NCBI GenBank assembly: GCA_020628475.1
Contig: JAHDFB010000013.1
Span: 14,667-59,461, forward strand
DNA length: 44,795 bases
Reading direction: 5' to 3'
Source: Saprospiraceae bacterium
GTDB taxonomy: Bacteria > Bacteroidota > Bacteroidia > Chitinophagales > Saprospiraceae
Part shown: piece after piece, positions 1 through 8,659 of the stretch
How positions within the stretch are numbered: position 1 is the stretch's first letter
Layout of the letters: every line of letters begins with the position of its first letter
Translations under genes and position numbers: made by a program
Notes under the pieces: model-generated
The model's input: the letters and a program-made list of their open reading frames with translations, nothing else
What the model was told of the DNA's origin: nothing
The model's database searches: none

Positions 1-654
1 ACGACAAAAATGTGTGCAGATTCTACGGTTGGTCAAGCGGTAAGTTCAACTATTGAAAAAGGTGCAGAAATGACGAAAGATGCCGGTGGTGCTATTGTAG
101 ATGGTGCTAAGGATGCTGGTGGAGCAATCGTCGACGGAGCGAAGACGGCAGGAAATGCCGTAGTTGATGGCGCTAAAGCAGCTGGAAGTGGTTTATCCGC
201 TGCATTTAGCAAAGTAGATGAAGCTGCTCAAAAAGCATTGTCAGGAATTACATTTGCAGCTGGATCTGCAGGAAAACAAATGATGGATTATATCAACGGA
301 AGTGGAGAAGGTCTTTCTACCTTTACGTTTAATAATCTAAATTTTGAGAGTGGTTCGGCAAGAATCGCAGGAGATTCTGGTGTTGAGGTGGATAATTTAG
401 CTGCCATTATGAAAGCTTATCCTGATGTAAAAATAGTGATTGAAGGACATACGGATAATGATGGAGCTGCTGCTGCCAATCAAACCTTGTCTGAGGCACG
501 TGCCATGGCTGTGAAATCAAGATTGATTACGGACGGTATTGATGGTGCTAGAATAGACACGAAAGGATATGGAGCTACCAATCCTGTAGCGGATAATTCT
601 ACAGCAGAAGGAAAGTCCGCAAACCGAAGAATCGAAGTGAAAATTGTGGATTAA
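1..654 (+). CDS. OmpA-family peptidoglycan-binding protein, 5' end cut by window
   Basis: The frame is open from base 1 and the first ATG (base 10) falls inside it, so the true start probably lies upstream. The C-terminal third is an OmpA-like domain: a beta strand 'FTFNNLNFESGSARI', then 'IVIEGHTDNDG' and an 'LSEARAMAVKSRL' helix, ending with 'GKSANRRIEVKIVD'. This domain normally binds diaminopimelate of peptidoglycan through its conserved Asp and Arg, and both positions are present. Ahead of it is a low-complexity Ala/Gly-rich segment with three copies of an 11-residue unit (DAGGAIVDGAK and variants). The related gene at 15188 begins with a membrane anchor, so an anchor upstream of this window is a reasonable guess. 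A terminator follows directly. Confidence 0.85.
   Translation, partial: TTKMCADSTVGQAVSSTIEKGAEMTKDAGGAIVDGAKDAGGAIVDGAKTAGNAVVDGAKAAGSGLSAAFSKVDEAAQKALSGITFAAGSAGKQMMDYINGSGEGLSTFTFNNLNFESGSARIAGDSGVEVDNLAAIMKAYPDVKIVIEGHTDNDGAAAANQTLSEARAMAVKSRLITDGIDGARIDTKGYGATNPVADNSTAEGKSANRRIEVKIVD
79..177 (+). repeat. Three in-frame 33-bp repeats encoding DAGGAIVDGAK-like units
   Basis: Units lie at 79-111, 112-144 and 145-177, with a fourth decaying copy after that. The protein units are nearly identical (DAGGAIVDGAK, DAGGAIVDGAK, TAGNAVVDGAK), while third codon positions differ a good deal. That means the duplication is not very recent and the peptide is under selection. The units form an Ala/Gly-rich spacer ahead of the OmpA domain. 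Confidence 0.85.
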
Positions 655-694
655 GCGACACGATTTTCTCGAAAATACCCGAAACTAAATTAAA

Positions 695-727
695 GGTCTC
701 ATTGGTTATCCAATGAGACCGTTTTTT
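695..727 (+). terminator. Rho-independent terminator after the OmpA gene
   Basis: Perfect 11-bp stem GGTCTCATTGG (695-705) with CCAATGAGACC (710-720), loop TTAT, followed by GTTTTTT. It ends the transcript of the OmpA-domain gene 41 bases after its stop codon. Confidence 0.9.
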
Positions 728-853
728 ATAATGGTTTGAATTTCAAGGATGTCAGTAGTTGGTCAGTAGTAGATTTACAGACTTTTTAGAATTTGTTTCG
801 ACAAAAGAAAGCACCATGGAATAATTATTCGATCATGCAATTTTTTAATCAAA

Positions 854-2467
854 ATGTATGATATGAAATTTGAACTTTCAAAATGGGGAAAACGAATCTT
901 TTGCTTGATTCTTCTGCTGTATAATAGTTCTGATGTTTGGGCAACTGGTTTGGATGAACGGATTAACGATGCTTTTATGCCGGTGGCCTTGGCCTGGGAA
1001 AATTTTGTTTTTACTCCTATTCGTGTGGCTTCGTTTTCGATTCCTATCGTATTAATCGTATTAGTTCTTGGCGCTCTTTTTTTTAGTGTTCGTTTTTCAT
1101 TTATAAACATTCGATTATTTCATAAATCTATAGCGATTGTTCGCGGGAAATACGATGACTTGGAAGGAGGAAGTAAAATCCAGGAGGATGTTCAAGGTAC
1201 GATCAAGGATGAATCCGTAGGAGAAGTCAACCATTTTCAAGCGTTAGCTACGGCGGTTTCTGGAACCGTAGGTCTAGGAAATATAGCTATGGTTGCGGTT
1301 GCGATTTCTCTCGGTGGTCCAGGCGCAACTTTTTGGATGATTCTTGCTGGAATATTGGGGATGTCTACAAAGTTTGTAGAGTGTACACTCGGAGTGAAAT
1401 ACAGAGATGTTAATCAAGAAGGTATCGTTTTTGGTGGACCGATGTACTATCTCTCAAGAGGTTGTGCGGAGATCGGATGGACCAAATTAGGGAAAATTTT
1501 ATCCATCGTTTTTGCAGTGCTTTGTGTTGGTGCTTCCTTTGGAGGAGGTAATGCCTTTCAAAGTAATCAGGCTTGCGCCCAAATCGTTTCCAGCTTTGGT
1601 ATTTCGGGGAATTCTTCGGGTACGATACTTGGCTTGATCATCGCTGTTTTGGTGGGTATCGTAATAATAGGTGGAATCAAGCGTATAGCCAAAGTAACGG
1701 AAAAGGTTGTCCCATTAATGGCCGTGTTATATGTATTAAGTGCTTTATTTATTATTTGTATGAACTACCGTTTAATAGATGATGCTTTTTCACTGATTAT
1801 CAGTGAAGCATTTACACCTCGAGCATCCATTTCAGGCGGAGCCATTGGAGTGATGATTCAGGGGTTTAGGCGTTCTGCTTTTTCCAACGAAGCCGGTGCA
1901 GGATCTGCTGCTATAGCGCATTCCGCTGTTAATACGCGATATCCTGCCAGCGAAGGCTTAGTTGCTTTATTAGAACCTTTTATTGACACCGTCATCATTT
2001 GTACCATGACAGCCTTGGTAATCATCATGTTCAATATGAATGATGTTTTTGTATATGGAAATGTTGTCAATGATGAAGCACTATTGATAGCTACAGGAGA
2101 ACGAATAGGAGGAGTTAATCTTACTTCTATGGCCTTTGATGCAGCTATTCCTGGATTTTCTTATATCCTCTCCATCGCGGTCGTTTTATTTGCCTTTTCT
2201 ACTATTTTGTCCTGGTCATATTATGGGCAACAGGCTTGGATGTATTTATTCGGAAGAAGTAATAGAAGTAGTTTGGTGTTTAAAATAATATTTTTATTGT
2301 TTACCGTTTTGGGAGCAGCTATCACATTAGAAGCAGTCATTAAATTCTCAGATGCCATGATTTTAGCGCTTGTCTTTCCGAATATGATCGGTTTATTATT
2401 GTTACACAATAAAGTAAGAGATGAGTTGTCAAAATACATTCCGCTACTGCGGAAAAAAAATGCTTAG
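854..2467 (+). CDS. Alanine/glycine:cation symporter family (AGCS) protein
   Basis: Multi-pass inner-membrane transporter of the AGCS (AlsT/DagA) family, which couples uptake of alanine, glycine or related amino acids to Na+ or H+. Family signatures are visible: 'ALATAVSGTVGLGNIAMVA' near residue 130, the 'GGPGATFWMILAGILGMSTK' segment, 'GGPMYYLSRG' and 'FRRSAFSNEAGAGSAAIAHS'. About eleven hydrophobic segments can be counted. The N-terminus looks like an extra signal-like helix (CLILLLYNSSDVWA) before the conserved first transmembrane region. Starts at 854 or 863 are both possible; the longer form is listed. The substrate cannot be read from sequence. The stop overlaps the stop of the convergent DUF58 gene by 4 bases. 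Confidence 0.9.
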   Translation: MYDMKFELSKWGKRIFCLILLLYNSSDVWATGLDERINDAFMPVALAWENFVFTPIRVASFSIPIVLIVLVLGALFFSVRFSFINIRLFHKSIAIVRGKYDDLEGGSKIQEDVQGTIKDESVGEVNHFQALATAVSGTVGLGNIAMVAVAISLGGPGATFWMILAGILGMSTKFVECTLGVKYRDVNQEGIVFGGPMYYLSRGCAEIGWTKLGKILSIVFAVLCVGASFGGGNAFQSNQACAQIVSSFGISGNSSGTILGLIIAVLVGIVIIGGIKRIAKVTEKVVPLMAVLYVLSALFIICMNYRLIDDAFSLIISEAFTPRASISGGAIGVMIQGFRRSAFSNEAGAGSAAIAHSAVNTRYPASEGLVALLEPFIDTVIICTMTALVIIMFNMNDVFVYGNVVNDEALLIATGERIGGVNLTSMAFDAAIPGFSYILSIAVVLFAFSTILSWSYYGQQAWMYLFGRSNRSSLVFKIIFLLFTVLGAAITLEAVIKFSDAMILALVFPNMIGLLLLHNKVRDELSKYIPLLRKKNA

Positions 2468-3786
2468 ATGAGACCTTTCGCTTTTATTTCTAAATATTTA
2501 TTAATGGTATCGATCGTGAGATTCTGAGGATTAGTTAATACAGAGTAAATTCCAGATCGCCTTAATTCATTGACGATTTGGGATTTTTCGTAATGAAGTT
2601 TTTCGGCAACAACTTTGGTGTATACATCTCTTATATTATCTGCTTTTTCCTGCATGAAAGATTGAATTTCCGTATTCCGAAAAAAGATGACCACCAGAAT
2701 ATGTTTTTTATTCAATTGTTGTAGATAGGGGAGTTGACGTCTCATTCCGTCTACTGTCTCAAAATTGGTATATAACAATAACAGACTTCTGTGGTTCAGA
2801 CTGTTACGAATGAAACTATGAAGCAGTTCGAAATTGGCTTCTTTATAATTTGTTTTTTGAGCGTACAGGAATTCCTGTATGCGAAACATCTGGTTCCTTC
2901 TCTTATCTGCCGGAATAAATCCGCTCATTTTATTGGAGAAGCTTATTACTCCAGCTTTGTCCAGTTTTTTTATAGCAATATTGCTAATGACCAGCGTGGC
3001 ATTAATCGCATAATCCAAGAGTGTCATTTCTTGGAAAGGTAGCTTCATCAATCGTCCCTTATCAATTACAGAAATAATGTGTTGAGACTTCTGATCTTGA
3101 AATTGATTGACCATTAATTCATTCTTTCTGGATGAAGCCTTCCAATTGATAAAACGCGTGTCATCTCCTTGAACATATTCTTTGATTTGTTCAAATTCCA
3201 TCGTATGCCCTATTCTACGCATTTTTTTGACGCCTAAGTCGAAGTTTTTTCGCGCGAAAGCGGCCAATTCATATTTCTTCAATTGCAAAAAGCTGGGATA
3301 AACGGCAACATCTTTGTCTTTAGAAAATTCAAAACGGCGTTTGATTAACCCTAGAGGACTAAGAGCGTAGATATTAATAGCACCAAAATTATAAATCCCT
3401 CTTTTAACGGGTCTTAATGTGTATTTAAAAATGTCTTTTGATTGCGGAGCAATGAATTTTTGCCATTGTATATCTCTTCGTTGAAATTGATGAGGAATTT
3501 CATCTATGATCTCTAGCTGTATAGGAAAGCCAAATCGATTTTCAAGGTGTATGGATATGTCATTGTCATCACCATTACTCAGGCGATTATTCATTGCTCG
3601 ATCTGCTATAATCCCTTGTTTCTTGGAAAAAAGAAGGTAAAGGTCGACCAATATACAGGCTATAAATATCCAAAATCCAAGTTTTACCAGAGAAAATAGT
3701 ATATCTAGCTTCCAACTCAGTAGGAATAATAGTATCAAACCGATTCCAGCGTAAAATAGATTGTTTCCAAGATATATTTTGCGCAT
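2464..3786 (-). CDS. DUF58 domain protein of the MoxR locus
   Basis: 440-residue protein with two N-terminal transmembrane helices (about residues 8-50) and a cytosolic DUF58 domain. The diagnostic stretch is 'EFEQIKEYVQGDDTRFINWK' followed by ASSRKNELMVNQF, about residues 195-230. DUF58 proteins have a von Willebrand A-like fold and nearly always sit beside a MoxR AAA+ ATPase, which is thought to act on them as a chaperone. It starts 2 bases after moxR ends and is the last gene of the minus-strand operon. The biochemical role of the family is not settled. Confidence 0.88.
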   Translation of the reverse strand: MRKIYLGNNLFYAGIGLILLFLLSWKLDILFSLVKLGFWIFIACILVDLYLLFSKKQGIIADRAMNNRLSNGDDNDISIHLENRFGFPIQLEIIDEIPHQFQRRDIQWQKFIAPQSKDIFKYTLRPVKRGIYNFGAINIYALSPLGLIKRRFEFSKDKDVAVYPSFLQLKKYELAAFARKNFDLGVKKMRRIGHTMEFEQIKEYVQGDDTRFINWKASSRKNELMVNQFQDQKSQHIISVIDKGRLMKLPFQEMTLLDYAINATLVISNIAIKKLDKAGVISFSNKMSGFIPADKRRNQMFRIQEFLYAQKTNYKEANFELLHSFIRNSLNHRSLLLLYTNFETVDGMRRQLPYLQQLNKKHILVVIFFRNTEIQSFMQEKADNIRDVYTKVVAEKLHYEKSQIVNELRRSGIYSVLTNPQNLTIDTINKYLEIKAKGLI

Positions 3787-3788
3787 GA

Positions 3789-4781
3789 TTATCTTGGTAT
3801 TTCTATACTTTGGACAACCTCCTTAATAACGGTTTCTGCCGTACTTCCTTCCATTTCCTTTTCAGCAGTTAGTATGATACGATGCGCCAAGACAGCGTCC
3901 GCAATTTCGTGGATATCTTCCGGGATGACAAAATCTCGACCGTTCATGGCTGCGATGGCCATAGAACCTCTTAACAGTGCAATGGAAGCTCTCGGAGAAG
4001 CACCTAAATAAATATCTTTGTGTCCTCTTGTCGTATGCACAATGTTGGCAATATAGTTTAGGATGCTTTTATCCACTCGAATGCTAGAAACTATTTCTTT
4101 GAAACTTTCAATTTGATCAGCGGACCAGATAGATTGCACCTTATCCAAAGGATTCCTTCTTTTGCGATGTTGGTGCAGTTGGAGTATTTTAATCTCTTCT
4201 TGAAGATCCGGAAAATCAATTTTTATCTTGAAAATAAATCGATCTAATTGTGCTTCAGGAAGACTGTAAGTTCCTTCCATGTCTATGGGGTTTTGAGTAG
4301 CAACGATCACAAAAGGTTGTTTCATTAACATCCGATTACCATCTATAGTTACTTGTTTTTCCTCCATTACTTCAAATAAAGCAGCTTGTGTTTTCGCTGG
4401 AGCTCTGTTAATTTCGTCGATCAAAACGATATTCGAAAAAATAGGTCCTTTCTTGAAACTAAAGGAAGATTCATTGAAATCGTAGACAGAAGTTCCCAGA
4501 ACGTCCGAAGGCATCAAATCAGGTGTAAATTGAATTCTCGAAAAATTCGTATCTATTGTTTTAGCAATTATCTTGGCCGACAGGGTTTTCGCTAATCCTG
4601 GAAAGCCTTCCAAAAGTACATGACCATCGGATAGAATAGCCGCAAGAATTAACTTAATCAGTTTGCTCTGACCTACGATGACTTCTCCAATTTCTTTGTT
4701 TATTTTTTCTAGCCCTTCCGTTAAAGGACTCAAATCCACTAAATTTTGAAAATCCTTATTCTTTAATTTATTTTCCTCCAT
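3789..4781 (-). CDS. MoxR-family AAA+ ATPase
   Basis: 330 residues, the usual MoxR length. The Walker A motif is GFPGLAKT at residues 59-66, Walker B is LIDE at about 120-123, and sensor 1 is 'VIVATQNPIDMEGTYSLPEA'. The C-terminal lid contains 'GASPRASIALLRGSMAIAAM', typical of the family. MoxR ATPases are cytosolic chaperone-like ATPases that remodel or activate von Willebrand A-type partners; here the partner candidate is the following DUF58 protein. The start overlaps the end of the DUF4350-like gene by 14 bases, which indicates translational coupling. Confidence 0.95.
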   Translation of the reverse strand: MEENKLKNKDFQNLVDLSPLTEGLEKINKEIGEVIVGQSKLIKLILAAILSDGHVLLEGFPGLAKTLSAKIIAKTIDTNFSRIQFTPDLMPSDVLGTSVYDFNESSFSFKKGPIFSNIVLIDEINRAPAKTQAALFEVMEEKQVTIDGNRMLMKQPFVIVATQNPIDMEGTYSLPEAQLDRFIFKIKIDFPDLQEEIKILQLHQHRKRRNPLDKVQSIWSADQIESFKEIVSSIRVDKSILNYIANIVHTTRGHKDIYLGASPRASIALLRGSMAIAAMNGRDFVIPEDIHEIADAVLAHRIILTAEKEMEGSTAETVIKEVVQSIEIPR

Positions 4782-5949
4782 AATAAAATGTATGTAGTTT
4801 TTGATGAAGCTGTATCAATTCACTATTCGTTGGTTCCTTTTGTTTTAACAAAAGAAAAAACTGATTGATCGATTCAATTAATTGTATGTTTTTACCCGAT
4901 TTGTTGGATAATTTCTCCACATCCTTCGTTGATCCTGTGAAATTATATATGAAAAATTTTTCCTTGATATACTCTTTGAAATGTTTTTCCATTTTCGTAC
5001 TTAGATCTCTTCCATCATTCGTGCTGAAATACAAATCACCAATTGTTTTTGTAAATTCTAATGTTCTGTTTTCAGGCGGCTTAAGAATGGGTATAATGCG
5101 TTGATTTCGTTTTAGTTTAAAAACGATATACATAGCTATTAATGCTAATCCCAAATATAAAGCCCATTTAAATGGTGCTTGAGATGTAAAAACCTTAAAC
5201 TGAGATTCATATTGATTGGATTTGGGTTTATAGTATTCATCCCAATAAGTAAATTGATCCGGTAGAAACGAAAGCAATTTTGAACTATAGGCTGCATTGT
5301 TATCTTTTAACATATAATAATTTCCAAAAGCTCTTGGAAGGGTGTGAAGGTAAATAAAGCCATATCCAAACTGATGTTCCATCAGTAGATCGAAGGTGTC
5401 ACTCTCATTTTGAAGCCAAGATAATGAGGTGGATTGAATCAAAGAATCATATCTATTATATAGATAATGGCCATCAAATTCCCGATCAAAGATATAGGAC
5501 TTTTGATTGGCATCATCGGATTGAATATACACTTGGGATTTGTTTTCTAAGAATTCCCCGAATTGAAAGAATGCGTTTCCACTGGCTAAATTTAGTGTAT
5601 CTAATAATTTTGGGGGAAAGTCTAATGCGGAAAGAAAAACATTATTTCCAAGTTCTACCCATTTTAGCAACGAGTCTATTTCTTCTTCGCTTAAATGTAA
5701 GGCATCGGTGACTAAAATATAATTCCCATCTCTGGATTGATGGTTTATCGTGTAGAATGAATGATCAGCTATTTCATAATCTGAAAAGAGCTGATGTAAC
5801 TCACTAAAAAGAACTTTAGATCCGAATGGTTTGGTGCTTTTAGCACTAAAATTGTCCGACCAATCTATTGTGCGTGGGGTTATAAGTGCCACTAACACAA
5901 TGAAAATAACATAAATAGCTATGATCCAACTAATTCTTTTTTTTAGCAT
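4768..5949 (-). CDS. DUF4350-like membrane protein of the MoxR locus
   Basis: 393 residues. One N-terminal transmembrane helix (about 8-24) is followed by 'SAKSTKPFGSKVLFSELHQL', the usual opening of DUF4350 proteins, and a 'LVTDALHLSEEEIDSLLKWV' segment that resembles a glutamine-amidotransferase-like Rossmann core. A second helix lies near residue 265 (ALYLGLALIAMYIVFKLKR) and the tail is helical. The topology suggests a large domain outside the cytosol between two membrane anchors. DUF4350 genes are regular members of MoxR-DUF58 operons; their function is unknown. The start is 1 base from the end of the upstream gene. Confidence 0.75.
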   Translation of the reverse strand: MLKKRISWIIAIYVIFIVLVALITPRTIDWSDNFSAKSTKPFGSKVLFSELHQLFSDYEIADHSFYTINHQSRDGNYILVTDALHLSEEEIDSLLKWVELGNNVFLSALDFPPKLLDTLNLASGNAFFQFGEFLENKSQVYIQSDDANQKSYIFDREFDGHYLYNRYDSLIQSTSLSWLQNESDTFDLLMEHQFGYGFIYLHTLPRAFGNYYMLKDNNAAYSSKLLSFLPDQFTYWDEYYKPKSNQYESQFKVFTSQAPFKWALYLGLALIAMYIVFKLKRNQRIIPILKPPENRTLEFTKTIGDLYFSTNDGRDLSTKMEKHFKEYIKEKFFIYNFTGSTKDVEKLSNKSGKNIQLIESINQFFLLLKQKEPTNSELIQLHQKLHTFYYGGK

Positions 5950-6660
5950 CTATTTAGTCTTCTTGATTCGTTCATTTAATCGTTCAAAGGTTTGTTTAAT
6001 GCTTTGGTACTTCGATGCATTGATTTTTCTATTTCCATACCAAGCATAATTAAAAAACTTGGTCATTTGTCTAAAATCTTTTTTAAGCTCCATATCTTGA
6101 AGTTCAGCTAGATAATCGTTACTTAATTTATATTCTTTCCAATGAATTTTATCACTTTCGTCTAATGCCTTTAAGTTTATTAAATAGGCGTATCGAATAG
6201 CTTGTTTAAACGATTGTGTTTCTTCGGATTCCTGTAATTTTTGAAATAGAGTACGTTCGTCTTCTCGTATGTCCAATTCTTTTACATATGCTCCGATACT
6301 GGTATTATTGCTCGCAATAAAAGAGCTAGAAGGTGTTTTTAGTAAGAACCATACAATTGCCACTACCGCTGCGATCATCAAGGCGTACCAAAGAAATTTT
6401 AAACTAAACCTGCGTTCGATAGTCGATAGAAGTTTTGATATAAAACGACTCCACGCCATCTGAAATGAGCCTTTTCTATTACTTTTTTCCGCATAATTAT
6501 AGGCCTTTTTTGATGTATATATATCCAGTGATTCTTGACTGATTTCTCGAGATTCTATCTGTTCGAGGCTATCCGAAAATATGAATATACGCTCCTGTGC
6601 AGGGAGCATAAAAGCGAGTAATTGAACTACTAGAATGATGGAAATACGTTTGATCAGCAT
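5950..6660 (-). CDS. DUF4129-like membrane protein of the MoxR locus
   Basis: 236 residues beginning with a signal peptide (MLIKRISIILVVQLLAFMLPAQ), then a short Ser/Glu-rich segment, one transmembrane helix at about residues 90-107 (ALMIAAVVAIVWFLL) and a cytosolic helical tail. The tail, with 'AIRYAYLINLKALDESDKI' and later 'MTKFFNYAWYGNRKI', matches the DUF4129 pattern as I know it. DUF4129 proteins accompany MoxR/DUF58 and transglutaminase-like genes. It lies 9 bases downstream of the multi-pass protein. Function unknown. Confidence 0.65.
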   Translation of the reverse strand: MLIKRISIILVVQLLAFMLPAQERIFIFSDSLEQIESREISQESLDIYTSKKAYNYAEKSNRKGSFQMAWSRFISKLLSTIERRFSLKFLWYALMIAAVVAIVWFLLKTPSSSFIASNNTSIGAYVKELDIREDERTLFQKLQESEETQSFKQAIRYAYLINLKALDESDKIHWKEYKLSNDYLAELQDMELKKDFRQMTKFFNYAWYGNRKINASKYQSIKQTFERLNERIKKTK

Positions 6661-6669
6661 ATTCTAGTA

Positions 6670-7584
6670 TTAAAAGTCTCCTTCGTTTTCAAAATATTGA
6701 GCTTTGGCTTGACCAATTTTCTCAATTTTCTCTAGCATATAATAACCGTGTTTTTGTTCTTCTAGGTCAAAATACTTGAAGTACATACAAATACCGATGT
6801 ATTGAACTAAGAATGATGAGAAAAAGGCAGAGATCGTATTTTGTACTAAATTGAACAGGATAAATGAATAACTCGTTGGATCCGATAAATCAGTGAAATC
6901 AATTAAGAGCATTCCGATCAATCCAAATGGTATCGCGAAGGAATAGTTTAGAAATGAATAAATAATGGAAGCTACTATAAAGGTTCCAAAGATCAAAGGC
7001 CAATGTTCTGCCATATATTCTCGTCCTCTTCCGAAGGCCTCTGCTAGATCCAGATCATTTTCATACATATAGCAAGCATCGGCCAAATAATATAATGGGC
7101 CGATATATAAAATGGCCGCGAAAAATAGCAGAAACCCTAAAATGGCAGCTATTACGGGAGAAATAGATATAGAAACAGCAAAAAACAAGCCGACTCCTAT
7201 GATTAGAAGTGCAATGCTCAGCGTGAAGATCAACCCTTTTTTATAGCGTCTAAAGAAATGTTGCTGTAAACTTTTGTATTCTATCTTTTCAAAGCCATCC
7301 TCTTCTGCACTCCGGATAATGGCATAGGTAGAAACCATGCTATTTATTCCAGCTATAAAAAGAATAACAATAGCTATGATTACAATTGGGATTATAGAAA
7401 TATCAAAATCTATAAGCTGTGTTTGAAGATAACTGAATCCAGTTAAACCAAGAATCATAGGAAGAAATATATAGACCAAATTAAACATGAATATGGCTTT
7501 AATATTTCGGAAGATCAACTTGAATGGATCAGTTAGAATTTCTCCCAATTTTCGTGTTTTTCTAAGAACTATATCTGCATTCAT
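6670..7584 (-). CDS. Multi-pass membrane protein of the MoxR locus
   Basis: About 304 residues if started at 7584, where the ATG overlaps the stop of the upstream SpoIIM-like gene as ATGA. A longer frame to 7680 is possible, but its extra 32 residues lie wholly inside the upstream gene. Five or six hydrophobic helices are visible, for example ISIIPIVIIAIVILFIAGI and 'VIAAILGFLLFFAAILYIGP'. A conserved-looking amphipathic stretch 'EAFGRGREYMAEHWPLIFG' precedes the last helices. No catalytic motif was recognised. The strict coupling to the SpoIIM-like protein suggests that the two form a membrane complex. Confidence 0.75.
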   Translation of the reverse strand: MNADIVLRKTRKLGEILTDPFKLIFRNIKAIFMFNLVYIFLPMILGLTGFSYLQTQLIDFDISIIPIVIIAIVILFIAGINSMVSTYAIIRSAEEDGFEKIEYKSLQQHFFRRYKKGLIFTLSIALLIIGVGLFFAVSISISPVIAAILGFLLFFAAILYIGPLYYLADACYMYENDLDLAEAFGRGREYMAEHWPLIFGTFIVASIIYSFLNYSFAIPFGLIGMLLIDFTDLSDPTSYSFILFNLVQNTISAFFSSFLVQYIGICMYFKYFDLEEQKHGYYMLEKIEKIGQAKAQYFENEGDF

Positions 7585-8546
7585 ATGATTTTTAATTTTT
7601 TCTCTACTTGGATCGGATAAATGATAAAATACCAAATAATGTATATAAATGAAGGGATTATAATGGATAGTCCTCCCCAAATTCCAAGTGTCTGATAGTG
7701 CCTTGTAATATAGGACTCAATCAATGCTGCGATGATAATAATTGGTAGAATGGCCAATACTATTTTTAAACTTCGTTTGGAAGCTTCAATAAGTGCATCA
7801 ATTCGAGAAAATGTACCTGGAAACCACCAGGCATTTCCAATCACTAATCCAGCACCTGCTATGATAACAATGGCTGATAATTCCAAAGCGCCGTGAATGA
7901 AAATTGTGCTAAACGAAGTCCAAAACAATCCATGCTTGACAAAGAATGTTTGAAAAGCGCCAACCATGATTCCGTTCTTGACTAAAATGAATCCTGCGAA
8001 AATTGGTCCGAGAAGACCAAAGACATAGCTCGTGATTCCAACTTGTATATTATTACTCCCAATCATCAAGAACATCACACCTTCTGGTGTATCTCCATAT
8101 ATCGCCATTGGGTCACCATTTTCAATGTTATTCAATGTTTGATCGACATAACGATCGCTTAGAATGATTCTAGAATAATCTTGATCAATAAAAGTAGATA
8201 CACTTCCGATGGCAATGGCTATCAAAAAGATGATTAAGGATATGGCTAGCGTTTTATGGGATTGGCGTATCGCTAAAGGAATTTCTTCTGTCCAAAAGCT
8301 GAAAAAACGACTTTTATCCTCTTTTTTGGTAATATAGATTCGTTGGTGCGCTTTGGAAGAAAGTTGATTTAAGTAAGGAATAATTTTTGATTTTGGGTAA
8401 AACGTTTTGGCGTAAGCCAAATCATCCAAAATGTCCATATAATAAGAGGCTAATTCGTCTGGAGTCAGGCGAAGTTTTCCTTTTGTAAAGGATTCAAATG
8501 TTTTCCATTTGTGTTCATTTTTTGATACAAAACTGATTTCTTTCAT
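7581..8546 (-). CDS. Stage II sporulation protein M (SpoIIM)-like membrane protein
   Basis: 321 residues. The N-terminal 100 residues are soluble and helical (FESFTKGKLRLTPDELASYY), followed by five or six transmembrane helices. The middle motif, with 'NNIQVGITSYVFGLLGPIFA' and then 'FWTSFSTIFIHGALELSAI', is characteristic of the SpoIIM/DUF95 family. In Firmicutes SpoIIM acts in peptidoglycan remodelling with SpoIID and SpoIIP. In non-sporulating Bacteroidota the homologue sits with MoxR/DUF58 and RDD genes and has no assigned role. First gene of the minus-strand operon, divergent from the RDD gene across 113 bases. Confidence 0.85.
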   Translation of the reverse strand: MKEISFVSKNEHKWKTFESFTKGKLRLTPDELASYYMDILDDLAYAKTFYPKSKIIPYLNQLSSKAHQRIYITKKEDKSRFFSFWTEEIPLAIRQSHKTLAISLIIFLIAIAIGSVSTFIDQDYSRIILSDRYVDQTLNNIENGDPMAIYGDTPEGVMFLMIGSNNIQVGITSYVFGLLGPIFAGFILVKNGIMVGAFQTFFVKHGLFWTSFSTIFIHGALELSAIVIIAGAGLVIGNAWWFPGTFSRIDALIEASKRSLKIVLAILPIIIIAALIESYITRHYQTLGIWGGLSIIIPSFIYIIWYFIIYPIQVEKKLKII

Positions 8547-8659
8547 ATGTTTTTCTATGACAATGGAAAGTTATACAATTTCCACTAATTCCTTTGAACT
8601 TAGTCATTTTAGTTTTTTTACGTACATTTAAGTTTATTGATTAGAGCTAAAAATCTACC

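Noticed and set aside
775-1110. Minus-strand frame over the start of the symporter gene
   Set aside because: Antisense to the signal and first membrane helices of the AGCS protein; no supporting signal.
2464-2467. Four-base overlap of convergent stop codons (symporter and DUF58)
   Set aside because: Common in compact genomes; both frames are complete, so no functional meaning is claimed.
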